A stretch of DNA of 64,000 nt from Pelethousia sp002409725 (GTDB lineage Bacteria; Bacillota; Clostridia; Christensenellales; CAG-138), in assembly GCA_937915455.1 (NCBI GenBank), contig CALDNN010000225.1, forward strand, positions 1-64,000, in the 5' to 3' direction. Below the pieces are notes generated by a model. The model did no database searches and was not told the origin of the DNA. It saw only the letters and a list, made by a program, of their open reading frames with translations. Below are positions 23,725 to 31,377 of the stretch, in pieces. Each line of letters starts with the position of its first letter. The stretch's first letter is position 1. The translations under genes were made by a program, and so were the position numbers.

Positions 23725-24210
23725 TTATTCTTCTTCGTACCAGCCCTTGCATACGTCCACCCAGGCGGCCGCCCGGGAGCAGCGCTCCAATTCCTCGCAG
23801 CTCATGGGTACGGCGCTGTTGGCGCTGCCCGCAGCGGGGTAGATAATATCGAAGCGGCGCATGGAAACATCGAGGTAAACCGGCACGCCCTCCGGCAGGG
23901 CGAAGGGGCATACGCCGCCCACGGCGTGCCCCGTAAAGGCGAGGGCGTCCTCATGGGCGAGCATGCGGGCCTTGAAGCCGAATTGATCCTTGAATTTGCG
24001 GTTATCGGCCCTGGCATCTCCGGCCATGACCACCAGCATACAGCCATCCCCGTCGCGGTTCTGGAAGGAGAGGGTCTTGGCAATGCGGGCCGGCTCCGTG
24101 CCTACGGCCTCTGCGGCCAGTTCCACCGTGGCGCTGGACATATCGAACTCCAGAATGGAATCGCCTTTACCAAAGGCGGAAAGGTATTCGCGAACGATTT
24201 GTACGGACAT
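23725..24210 (-). CDS. YbaK/EbsC-type aminoacyl-tRNA deacylase
   Basis: A trans-editing YbaK-domain protein of 161 residues that removes mischarged amino acids from tRNA (Cys or Ala on tRNA-Pro in studied relatives). Seen: EFDMSSATVELAAEAVGTEPARIAKTL at the start, the conserved Lys in AKTLSF, and the glycine loop TGHAVGGVCPFALP with the G-x-C-P-F motif. GGAGG precedes the ATG. It starts 13 bases after the LCP gene stop. The window also encodes an archaeal-type prolyl-tRNA synthetase without an editing domain, for which a stand-alone editor would be useful. Confidence 0.88.
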   Translation of the reverse strand: MSVQIVREYLSAFGKGDSILEFDMSSATVELAAEAVGTEPARIAKTLSFQNRDGDGCMLVVMAGDARADNRKFKDQFGFKARMLAHEDALAFTGHAVGGVCPFALPEGVPVYLDVSMRRFDIIYPAAGSANSAVPMSCEELERCSRAAAWVDVCKGWYEEE

Positions 24211-24223
24211 GAAAATCCTCCTG

Positions 24224-25681
24224 TTACTGTATGACCATGCCGTCCGTGCCGTAACTCATGCCGCCGAGCGTGGAAGCGATCTGTGCGTTGAGCTGCTGCA
24301 CAGGCGGCGTGTAGGTATCCAGCAGGGCCTTATCCTCGGCGTCGATGGCATCCTCCAAGAGGCCGAGATAGGTCTGGAGGAGATCCTTGGTATTCTGGTC
24401 GAGATAAGCGCCGTAGCTGCTGAGCAGGCTCTGGCCCTGATAATAGGCGCTGTTTGCGGCGCTGAGCTCGGCTGCGATCAGCTGGCGGTTGAGCTCGATC
24501 TGGGCGGTGATATTCGTCACGTCCGCATCCGCATCCACGGAGATCTTGGTGCCGAAGATCTCGCTCATCAGCGTTTCCGCGCGGGAAGCATAGAGGCCCC
24601 AGTAATCCCGGCCGCTGTAGTCGAAGGCCTTGCCCTCCAGCGTGTGGGTGGCGAGCTGGGCCATATCCATGCGCAGGGCAACCAATGAGAGAGAGGATAT
24701 CTGCTTGAAGCTCAGGTTCGTCATGATATTCTGCTCTACGGCCTTGTAGATATTGGGGATGTTGACGATCTGCTCCGTGGATTTGAGCTGCTGCACGATG
24801 GCGGCCACCATCTTTTGCTGGCGGCCTACCCGCGCGATGTCGCTCGAGCCCTTGCGCTGGCGGCAATAATCCAGCACGCCCTGGCCATCCAAATGCTGGA
24901 GGCCGGGGTAGAGCTTACGGCCGTTCATGGTGACTTCCACATCCACGTCGTAATCTACGCCGCCCATGGCGTTGACCACCTCTTTGACCACGTTCATGTT
25001 GAAGCCCACGTAGTAATCGATGGGCACGCCCAATAGCTTGGACACGGTATTGGCCGTGTAGGCAAAGCCGTCTTTCTGCGCGCCGCCGCCTGCGGAGAAG
25101 GCGGAGTTGATTTTGGCAAAGGGCGTAGCTTCATTGGCCAGGTTACCTTTGGCGGTATAAAGTTTGACGTAGCTATCGCGCGGTACGGAGATGATATCCA
25201 CATCGTTGGTGGCAAAATCGATGGTCACCAGCATAATGGTATCCGTGCGGAAGGAACCCCAGTTCTCCCGCTCCGTGCTCTCATCTATGCCCAGTACCAA
25301 AATGTTGGCCCTGTTCTGCATGAATTCGAGATCGGCCTCACTGCTCAAAACGGCCTCCGGATCCGGCATGGGGGAGGGGGTAGGCTCCGGCGTGGGGCCG
25401 TTATCGGCCGCGGGCATGGGCGTTGCCGTGGGCGTGGAGATGACCTCAAAGAGGTTGCTGGGCGCGGTGATATCCTGATAGAACTTAACACCCCAGATCA
25501 CGGCGCATACAACCAACGCCAAAACGGCCGCGAGGACGATCTTGGCGGCAGCACCCATCTTCTTTTTCTTCTTGTGCTTTTTATGCTGGCCGCCGGGTTG
25601 GCCCCTATTGGGTCGGGCCTCTCCAGGCCGGGCCTCTCCAGGTCGGGGCTGCCCCTGCAGTTCGCGCATATCCTGTTCCAT
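24224..25681 (-). CDS. LytR-CpsA-Psr (LCP) family wall-polymer ligase
   Basis: A type II membrane protein of 485 residues that attaches anionic glycopolymers to peptidoglycan. It has an N-terminal cytoplasmic tail rich in Pro/Gly/Arg, with a GEARP repeat, a Lys-rich cluster before the helix near 45-65, and a Thr/Pro linker (75-105). The LCP domain then shows ILVLGIDE, the phosphate-binding FRTDTIMLVTID, ISVPRDSYV, and the long DGQGVLDYCRQRKGSSDIARVGRQQ segment. The C-terminal 100 residues are low-complexity helical. The start at 25681 follows GAGG; TATAAT on the minus strand at 25728-25733 is the likely -10. Confidence 0.92.
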   Translation of the reverse strand: MEQDMRELQGQPRPGEARPGEARPNRGQPGGQHKKHKKKKKMGAAAKIVLAAVLALVVCAVIWGVKFYQDITAPSNLFEVISTPTATPMPAADNGPTPEPTPSPMPDPEAVLSSEADLEFMQNRANILVLGIDESTERENWGSFRTDTIMLVTIDFATNDVDIISVPRDSYVKLYTAKGNLANEATPFAKINSAFSAGGGAQKDGFAYTANTVSKLLGVPIDYYVGFNMNVVKEVVNAMGGVDYDVDVEVTMNGRKLYPGLQHLDGQGVLDYCRQRKGSSDIARVGRQQKMVAAIVQQLKSTEQIVNIPNIYKAVEQNIMTNLSFKQISSLSLVALRMDMAQLATHTLEGKAFDYSGRDYWGLYASRAETLMSEIFGTKISVDADADVTNITAQIELNRQLIAAELSAANSAYYQGQSLLSSYGAYLDQNTKDLLQTYLGLLEDAIDAEDKALLDTYTPPVQQLNAQIASTLGGMSYGTDGMVIQ

Positions 25682-25817
25682 AACGAAAAAACCTCGCAAA
25701 TCGAAGTCTAGCCAAAAGACTAGCCACATTATACTGCATTTAGGGGCTCCCGAACAGGCATACCATAAATTTTAACAATTTCTGCGGAATTTTGCCGAAA
25801 CGCAGCGCGGTCGTTTT

Positions 25818-26876
25818 TTATAGGAATTGCCGGAAGGCCGTAGGCAGGGCGTATATTTCGGATAGTTCCGCCGGGTCGGCCCAAACGAAGGCGGGGGCGG
25901 CCAGGCCGCAGCGGATACGGTAGGCGGTCATCTGCCACTCGAGGTGGGTGAATACATGCGTGCGGTATACGGCTTGCTCCGGAGCGATGGGCTCTGTGCC
26001 CCAGGACGCGGCCTGGGCCAGGGCCTCCTGCGGGCCCAGCGCGCCGCTTACATTGGGGAATTGCCATAGCCCCGCCAGCAACCCCTTATCCGGCCTTTGG
26101 CAAAGGGCCAGCCTGCCCTCGTGCGCCAGCAGAAATACCGTGCGTTCCTCCGCTTTGCGGGGCCGCTTTGGGGTAAGAAGGGGCAGTTCGCCCGCCCGGC
26201 CGGCAGCGCGGGCCTTACAGAAGCCTTGGGCCGGGCAATCCGCACAGCGGGGCTTGGGGCCGGGCAGGCAAACGGTGGCCCCCAGCTCCATCAGGCTTTG
26301 GGTGAAATCCCCGCAATGGCCCGGGGGGTATACCGCGCTTAAGGCCGTGGCCACGGCCCGCTTCATTTGGGGCGCATCCATGGCCTGGCCGATATCCTCC
26401 AGGCGGGCGACGCAGCGCAGCACGTTGCCGTCCACGGCTGCCGTGGGCAGCTCGAAGCAGATGGAACAGATCGCGCCGGCGGTATAATCGCCAATGCCGG
26501 GCAGGGCGCGCACGCGTTCATATTGCCGGGGAAATAGGCCCCCGTGTTCGGCCATGATGATGCGGGCAGCTTTTTGCAGATTACGGACCCGGCTATAGTA
26601 GCCCAGGCCTTCCCACAGCTTGAAAAGGCGGCCCTCTTCCGCTTCGGCCAGGGCGGCGATGGTGGGAAGGGCCTCGAGAAAGCGCAGGTAATAGCCGCGC
26701 ACGGCCTCGGCACGGGTCTGCTGCAGCATGACCTCACTGAGCCATATGCGGTAAGGCTGCCTATCCGCCCGCCAGGGGAGGGCGCGGGAATTGTCGGCAT
26801 ACCAGGGTAAAAGCGCCACGGGCAGCTGACCCAGGCCGGAAAAGGCGGGCAATTGAAAAGGAGCATGTTTATCCAT
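25818..26876 (-). CDS. mutY: A/G-specific adenine DNA glycosylase MutY
   Basis: Base-excision enzyme of 352 residues that removes A opposite 8-oxoG. The helix-hairpin-helix is ALPGIGDYTAGAI; the catalytic Asp is in AAVDGNVLRC; the catalytic Glu region is SEVMLQQTRAEAV. The iron-sulfur ligands are Cys-x6-Cys-x2-Cys-x5-Cys (CLPGPKPRCADCPAQGFC). The C-terminal NUDIX-like 8-oxoG recognition domain follows from about 230. The ATG at 26876 has only a weak ribosome site. It is 31 bases after the GGDEF gene and may be cotranscribed. Confidence 0.93.
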   Translation of the reverse strand: MDKHAPFQLPAFSGLGQLPVALLPWYADNSRALPWRADRQPYRIWLSEVMLQQTRAEAVRGYYLRFLEALPTIAALAEAEEGRLFKLWEGLGYYSRVRNLQKAARIIMAEHGGLFPRQYERVRALPGIGDYTAGAICSICFELPTAAVDGNVLRCVARLEDIGQAMDAPQMKRAVATALSAVYPPGHCGDFTQSLMELGATVCLPGPKPRCADCPAQGFCKARAAGRAGELPLLTPKRPRKAEERTVFLLAHEGRLALCQRPDKGLLAGLWQFPNVSGALGPQEALAQAASWGTEPIAPEQAVYRTHVFTHLEWQMTAYRIRCGLAAPAFVWADPAELSEIYALPTAFRQFL

Positions 26877-26907
26877 GCCCCTATCATACAGCCGCAAGGC
26901 CAAGCCT

Positions 26908-28635
26908 TCAACCCTCCGCAAAGCAATAGCCGTCCTTCCCCCGCTCCTTGACCAGGTAGAGCATGGCGTCCACCCGGGGGTAGAGGGTATCGAAATCCGT
27001 GCCCTGCTCGGGCACCATCGCCACCCCGGCGGAGAGGGAAAGACGGGCGTCGCATCCAATGCAGATCTCCCGTGCGCACACAAGCAGGCTTTGGGCCTTA
27101 TCCTCCATCTCCTGCCGGGAAAGGCCCGGGCAATAGGCCACAAATTCATCCCCGCCCATGCGGCAAACGATGGCCAGATCGCCAAAGACGCTTAGCAGCA
27201 GGCGGCCCGTCTCCGTGATCACGACATCGCCCATTGCATGGCCCCAGGTATCGTTGATGCGCTTGAAGTTATCGAGGTCGCACATGATAAAGCCACCGCT
27301 GCCGCCCTCACGCAGGGTTTTGGCAAGGGCCGCCCGGATGCGCTCCAAGCCTGTCTGGCGGTTAAATACGCCGCTCTGTTCGTCGATCTCGGCCCGCTGG
27401 CGCAGCAGCTGCTCCCGCTGCTTGCGCGCCTCAATATCTATAATGGAAAGATAGCAGCAGATATCCCCGGTATCCTCCCGGCGGGCCAGGTGGTATTCCA
27501 GCCGGCACCACCGCATGACGCCCGCGCAGATCCGCTGGTATTCCATGTGGCCGCTGGTCTCGCCCATCTCGAAGGTTTCCAACAGCCGTCCAGGGTGCAA
27601 AAAGCGGCGCAATTGCTGCTGGAATGCGGGCAAGATCAGGGTATCACAGACATTCTCCAGGCATTGAGAAACGCTGCGGCCCGCTTTGTTGCCGGTGTCC
27701 TCCAGCCATTGGATGCCGGCTGAATTGAGGGCGAGGCTGTCGTTGGTGAGGTTAATACGCAGGTTGTAGAGGGCGCTTTCCTCCAGCCTTTGCAGGCGGA
27801 GTTTGCTGACCCTCTCCTCCTGCTCCCGCTCTTTTTCGAGGGTGATATCCCGGAAATAGCCCATATCCCGCAGGGGTTGTCCAGCTTCATCGCAGATGGT
27901 TTCACCGCCGATCTCCACCCAGAGCGGACGCCTGTCCCTATGCTCGAAGCGGAAATGGATCGGCCGCATGGGCAGTCTGCTATGCAGTTCTAGCCAAGCC
28001 AGGCGGAGACGCTCTTCGTTTTCCGCCATGCCCGCGAACGCCAGGCCGACCTTGGCGGGGAAATCCTCGATGATCAGGTCGCCGCCGCCCTGGCGGGGAT
28101 GGAGAAAATACCCGGGACTGGGGGAAGTAGGATCCTCCACGCACATAAGGCTCAGCCTGTGGCTCGTATGGTCGTACTCCCATATATTTAGCCCCGCCTG
28201 GCGCATCACGCCGCGGAACTGCCTGCTCATCAACCAGGGCGGCTGCTCGGCCGTTTTGAGCCGGGTGATATCCGCTAAAACGCACAAAAGGCCGCCATCC
28301 CGCCGGCGGCTGCTTTTAAGGCTAAGCCAGCAGGCGCAGCCCTGCGCGGGCACGAGGCAAAAATCCGTATCCACAGCCACCTTGGCTCTATAAGCCGCAC
28401 ATAGCTGCTCCCTGCAAACGGCCAACGGCCCGCCGCGGGGATCGTCCGCGTTCAGGCCCGTTTGCAGGCCCTCGGCACTGCCGGCAAAGGGGGCCAGGGG
28501 GCCCGGGCAGAGAACCTTAAAGCAAAGCTTTCCCTCGGCAAAAGTGGCTTCGATGATGGCGACGGGGAGGCTGCTTGGCAGCGGATCCTTTTGTAGATCC
28601 GCCACTGTACAGTGATCGGTTGTAGGGATGCTCAT
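26908..28635 (-). CDS. PAS-GGDEF diguanylate cyclase
   Basis: A cytoplasmic sensor enzyme of 575 residues predicted to make cyclic di-GMP. Residues 1-410 contain PAS-like modules, seen for example in NIWEYDHTSHRLSL and the PAC-type YFRDITLEKEREQEE and YLSIIDIEARKQREQ ends. No transmembrane segment is evident. The GGDEF domain (about 415-575) has CDLDNFKRINDTWGHAMGD and the active site RMGGDEF. An RxxD inhibitory site is not present at the usual position before it. AGGAG lies ten bases before the ATG. Signal and target unknown. Confidence 0.88.
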   Translation of the reverse strand: MSIPTTDHCTVADLQKDPLPSSLPVAIIEATFAEGKLCFKVLCPGPLAPFAGSAEGLQTGLNADDPRGGPLAVCREQLCAAYRAKVAVDTDFCLVPAQGCACWLSLKSSRRRDGGLLCVLADITRLKTAEQPPWLMSRQFRGVMRQAGLNIWEYDHTSHRLSLMCVEDPTSPSPGYFLHPRQGGGDLIIEDFPAKVGLAFAGMAENEERLRLAWLELHSRLPMRPIHFRFEHRDRRPLWVEIGGETICDEAGQPLRDMGYFRDITLEKEREQEERVSKLRLQRLEESALYNLRINLTNDSLALNSAGIQWLEDTGNKAGRSVSQCLENVCDTLILPAFQQQLRRFLHPGRLLETFEMGETSGHMEYQRICAGVMRWCRLEYHLARREDTGDICCYLSIIDIEARKQREQLLRQRAEIDEQSGVFNRQTGLERIRAALAKTLREGGSGGFIMCDLDNFKRINDTWGHAMGDVVITETGRLLLSVFGDLAIVCRMGGDEFVAYCPGLSRQEMEDKAQSLLVCAREICIGCDARLSLSAGVAMVPEQGTDFDTLYPRVDAMLYLVKERGKDGYCFAEG

Positions 28636-28827
28636 GTCGGTTTTTCTCCTGGGAAAGGGCAGGAAGAGTAGAAGAGGGGAACTGCTCCCCGTTTTTTTAA
28701 TTATAACATGTACGCCGGCCAGAGGCTAGCCGCAGCCGCAAATTTTTACGAATGATGTAAATAAAGACAAAATAGGATATTTGCAGCCGCCACAGGCGCA
28801 GCCGATCGCTTCGCGTTTCTTTTCAAG
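28636..28827. other. gene-free intergenic stretch
   Basis: Contains a small hairpin GGGGA/TCCCC near 28677-28691 and a minus-strand TATAAT at 28700-28705 that may serve the GGDEF gene. No convincing coding frame. Confidence 0.45.
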
Positions 28828-28856
28828 TTGCGGTTGCGGGCAAAAGATGATATGAT
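28828..28856 (+). promoter_or_regulatory. promoter of the mntP leader
   Basis: TTGCGG (28828-28833), 17-base spacer, TATGAT (28851-28856). Transcription would start near 28863, just ahead of the riboswitch. Confidence 0.6.
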
Positions 28857-28879
28857 GAACAAGCATATAATGCATGGAA

Positions 28880-28975
28880 CCGAATACCGTGAGGGAGTAG
28901 TTCGCGCGCGGGCGTGATATGTCAACATACTGGCTTAACCGCCTGGCATATCTTAATAGGACGAGACTCATGTAT
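28880..28975 (+). ncRNA. yybP-ykoY manganese riboswitch
   Basis: Conserved elements of the Mn2+ riboswitch are present in order: GAGGGAGTAG (28891-28900), GTCAACATACTGG (28921-28933) and ACGAGACTC (28961-28969). The first and last ends can pair to close the outer helix (GTGAG with CTCAT). It sits between a promoter and mntP, the Mn2+ exporter gene known to be controlled by this riboswitch class. The expression platform is unclear; AGCCGC/GCGGCT (28988-29015) followed by TCTTTTG may be a terminator. Confidence 0.82.
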
Positions 28976-29080
28976 AGAACTTCCGCAAGCCGCAGGCCGG
29001 CAGCGGATGGCGGCTGTACGGGGTCTTTTGTTTTATATGCAGTCATAACGATACAAAAGCGGAAGGGAATTTAGAAGATC

Positions 29081-29659
29081 ATGGGATTTGCGGAGTTGCT
29101 GCTGCTGGCAATGGGCCTATCGATGGACGCCTTTGCCGTATCGGTCTGCAAGGGGCTGAGCGTGAAGCGGATGCGCCTTAGGCATATGCTTTCCACCGGG
29201 CTGTGGTTTGGCGGCTTCCAGGCGCTGATGCCCCTCTTGGGCTATCTGATGGGCACGACCTTTGAGCGCTATATCATTGCCGTGGATCATTGGGTGGTCT
29301 TCGCCCTGCTCACCCTGATCGGCGCAAACATGATCCGTGAAGCTTTTAGGCCGGGCGAGGATTGCGAGAGCGGGAATGGAGACGACGGCTTCGGCTGGAA
29401 GCCCATGCTGATGATGGCCCTGGCTACCAGCATCGACGCGCTGGCCGTGGGCATCACTTTTGCCCTGCTACCGGATGTAAACGTGCTTTGGGCTGTCTCC
29501 GTGATCGGCATCACCACCTTTATTTTGTGCGCGGTGGGCGTAGGGGCCGGGCGCACGCTCGGCTCCAGGTACTCCAGCAAGGCCGGGCTGGCCGGCGGCG
29601 TAATCCTGTTCCTCATCGGTTTGAACATATTGCTGGAACACCTGGGCATTCTGGCATAA
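29081..29659 (+). CDS. mntP: manganese efflux pump MntP
   Basis: Inner-membrane Mn2+ exporter of 192 residues, six helices in two repeats. Conserved Asp-bearing motifs are LAMGLSMDAFAVSVCKGL at residues 7-24 and LMMALATSIDALAVGITFAL at about 111-130, the family's paired signature. The linker between repeats is acidic (GEDCESGNGDDG). Length matches the family. The upstream yybP-ykoY riboswitch supports Mn2+ as substrate and induction by excess Mn2+. Confidence 0.95.
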   Translation: MGFAELLLLAMGLSMDAFAVSVCKGLSVKRMRLRHMLSTGLWFGGFQALMPLLGYLMGTTFERYIIAVDHWVVFALLTLIGANMIREAFRPGEDCESGNGDDGFGWKPMLMMALATSIDALAVGITFALLPDVNVLWAVSVIGITTFILCAVGVGAGRTLGSRYSSKAGLAGGVILFLIGLNILLEHLGILA

Positions 29660-29666
29660 ATATAAA

Positions 29667-29688
29667 AAGCGGCACGTGCGTGCCGCTT
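29667..29688 (-). terminator. hairpin after mntP, minus-strand terminator
   Basis: AAGCGGCAC / GTGCCGCTT with a 4-base loop. On the minus strand it is followed by TTTTTAT. It acts as backup for transcripts of the Crp/Fnr gene that reach it. Confidence 0.55.
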
Positions 29689-29697
29689 CAACGTGTC

Positions 29698-29723
29698 AAA
29701 AAAGTGGCTATAGCCACTTTTTT
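29698..29723. terminator. bidirectional terminator between mntP and crp/fnr
   Basis: Perfect palindrome with 13-base arms AAAAAAGTGGCTA / TAGCCACTTTTTT. It ends in T on both strands, between convergent genes. Confidence 0.8.
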
Positions 29724-29730
29724 GAGTTTA

Positions 29731-29877
29731 CAGGGTTTGCTTGTGCCTGGGGGCACGGCCAGCAAACCCTGCAGGGAAACCCTTGCTACGCAAGGTCTTT
29801 CGCCGCCACCGCTCCTGTCGCTGGCGGCGAATAGAGCCTCCGGGGGCTACGGCCCCCGAACCCCTAAGGGCTTTTTT
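29731..29877. repeat. cluster of five back-to-back hairpins
   Basis: Successive inverted repeats: CAGGGTTTGCT/AGCAAACCCTG (29731-29771, with inner GTGCC/GGCAC), CCTTGC/GCAAGG (29781-29795), CGCCGCCA/TGGCGGCG (29801-29829), CGGGGGC/GCCCCCG (29841-29858), and CCCT/AGGG before CTTTTTT (29862-29877). Far more structure than a terminator needs. Could be a mobile palindromic element or structured RNA. Confidence 0.6.
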
Positions 29878-29882
29878 AACGC

Positions 29883-30566
29883 TTAAAAATCCGTGTGCTC
29901 CAGCAGCTCGAAATGGTTTTTATGAAAGCTGAGCACGCCCTCGTTTTGCAGCTTGGACAGCTCGCTGGAAAGGGCGCTGCGGTCTACCGTCAGATAATCG
30001 GCCAGCTGCTTGCGGCTAAAGGGGATTTCAAATGCCGCACGCCTCTGGCGCATGGCCTCGGCCGATAGGTAGGAGAGGACTTTCTGCCGGGTGGTGCGCT
30101 GGCCCATGTGGGTTAGCTTTTCGTTAAAATCGAGGTTTTTGGCTGCCAGCACTGAGAGCAGGTTGCGGATCACCCGCTGGTGGAAGGCGCAGCCGCTCGG
30201 GCAGGTGGTGAGCACGCGGCGCACGTCGAGCAGCATCGCCGTCACCGGCGTATCCGCCACGATGCCCACATTCAGAACCGCCCCCGGCGTGCAGGCAAAG
30301 GATTCCGCAAAGAGCTGGCCGGGATGCAGGCGGGTGACGATGTGCCGGTCGCCCCAGAAGCTTTCGTGTACCACAAAGGCGTTGCCTGCAAGCAATATGC
30401 CCATGCTCTCGGCCCGCTCACCCGCGTGAAAGATGTATTCGCCCTTGCGGCGTTGCAGCTTGCGCGCACCCAGGCAGCCCAGCATGGCCTCCGCCTCACC
30501 GGCCTCCACGCCCGCAAAGAGGCCGCAGGCTTTGATGACATCCAGATATTCCTTCATACTTTTCAT
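29883..30566 (-). CDS. Crp/Fnr-family regulator divergent from hcp
   Basis: A regulator of 227 residues. The N-terminal sensor is a cupin-like beta-roll (KGEYIFHAGERAESMGILLAGN). The C-terminal winged helix contains SRKQLADYLTVDRSALSSELSKL, nearly the same wording as in the regulator at 2923. There is no four-Cys cluster motif. Starts at 30566 or three codons later (30557). It is divergent from the ferredoxin-hcp operon, like HcpR-type regulators that respond to nitrosative stress. The GTTG-N6-CAAC box lies in its leader, six bases before the start codon. Confidence 0.88.
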   Translation of the reverse strand: MKSMKEYLDVIKACGLFAGVEAGEAEAMLGCLGARKLQRRKGEYIFHAGERAESMGILLAGNAFVVHESFWGDRHIVTRLHPGQLFAESFACTPGAVLNVGIVADTPVTAMLLDVRRVLTTCPSGCAFHQRVIRNLLSVLAAKNLDFNEKLTHMGQRTTRQKVLSYLSAEAMRQRRAAFEIPFSRKQLADYLTVDRSALSSELSKLQNEGVLSFHKNHFELLEHTDF

Positions 30567-30571
30567 GATCC

Positions 30572-30613
30572 GTTGGAAATACAACAGACTCCTTATCTCA
30601 ATTGTAATATAGT
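30572..30613 (+). promoter_or_regulatory. Crp/Fnr box and promoter of ferredoxin-hcp
   Basis: GTTGGAAATACAAC (30572-30585) has the half-site pattern GTTG-N6-CAAC. On the plus strand TATAGT at 30608-30613 predicts a start near 30620, putting the box centre (30578.5) 41.5 bases upstream. On the minus strand TTGCTT (30624-30629) and TACAAT (30601-30606), 17 bases apart, form a promoter for the regulator, with the box just downstream of its start. Confidence 0.65.
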
Positions 30614-30645
30614 AAGGCCGTAAAAGCAAGAAGGAGGACGGCATT

Positions 30646-31347
30646 ATGTTAAGAAGGATCATTGAGATAGATGAAGAAAAATGTAACGGCTGCGGCGCTT
30701 GCGCGGCTGCCTGCCACGAGGGGGCCATCGCGATGGTAAACGGCAAGGCCAAGCTGATGCGCGATGATTATTGCGACGGATTGGGCGACTGCCTGCCCGC
30801 CTGCCCGGTAAACGCCATCTCCTTTGTGGAGCGGGAGGCCGCCGCTTATGACGAGGCCGCCGTAAAGGCGAACCAAGCCGCCAAGGCACAGGCCCGCGGT
30901 TCCGCACCCTGCGGCTGCCCCGGCACCCGGGCTAAGGCCATCCAGCGCACGGCGGCGCCCGCCCAAGGCTCGGCCGAGGTGGAGAGTCAGCTCTCCCAAT
31001 GGCCGGTGCAGATCAAGCTGGCGCCGGTGCGCGCGCCCTACTTCAACGGCGCGAACCTGCTCGTCGCCGCGGATTGCACGGCCTTTGCCTATGGCGATTT
31101 CCACAACCGTTTCATCCGCAATCACGCGACCCTCATCGGCTGCCCCAAGCTGGACGCCGTGGATTATGCCGAGAAGCTTACAGAGATCATCCGCCAAAAT
31201 GAGATCAAAAGCCTCACCATCGCCCGCATGGAGGTGCCCTGCTGCGGCGGCCTGGAGGCCGCTGCCAAGCAAGCTTTGCAAAACAGCGGCAAGTTCATCC
31301 CATGGCAGGTGGTTACAATCTCCACGGACGGGCGGATTCTGGACTAA
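30646..31347 (+). CDS. ferredoxin-like 4Fe-4S protein, Hcp partner
   Basis: An iron-sulfur protein of 233 residues often found next to hcp in Clostridia. Two cluster motifs near the N-terminus: CNGCGACAAACHEG (residues 13-26) and a second set in YCDGLGDCLPACPVNA. A further CGCP and a CCGG pair occur later. The C-terminal half (from about 120) is a conserved domain with LVAADCTAFAYGDFHNRF and LIGCPKLD. Likely electron donor or maturation partner for Hcp. GGAGG precedes the ATG; 30 bases separate it from hcp. Confidence 0.85.
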   Translation: MLRRIIEIDEEKCNGCGACAAACHEGAIAMVNGKAKLMRDDYCDGLGDCLPACPVNAISFVEREAAAYDEAAVKANQAAKAQARGSAPCGCPGTRAKAIQRTAAPAQGSAEVESQLSQWPVQIKLAPVRAPYFNGANLLVAADCTAFAYGDFHNRFIRNHATLIGCPKLDAVDYAEKLTEIIRQNEIKSLTIARMEVPCCGGLEAAAKQALQNSGKFIPWQVVTISTDGRILD

Positions 31348-31377
31348 CTAAAAATAGAATAAACAGGAGGAAAAGCC

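Noticed and set aside
28726..29046. Minus-strand frame over the mntP leader
   Set aside because: It is antisense to the riboswitch and has no recognisable protein features.
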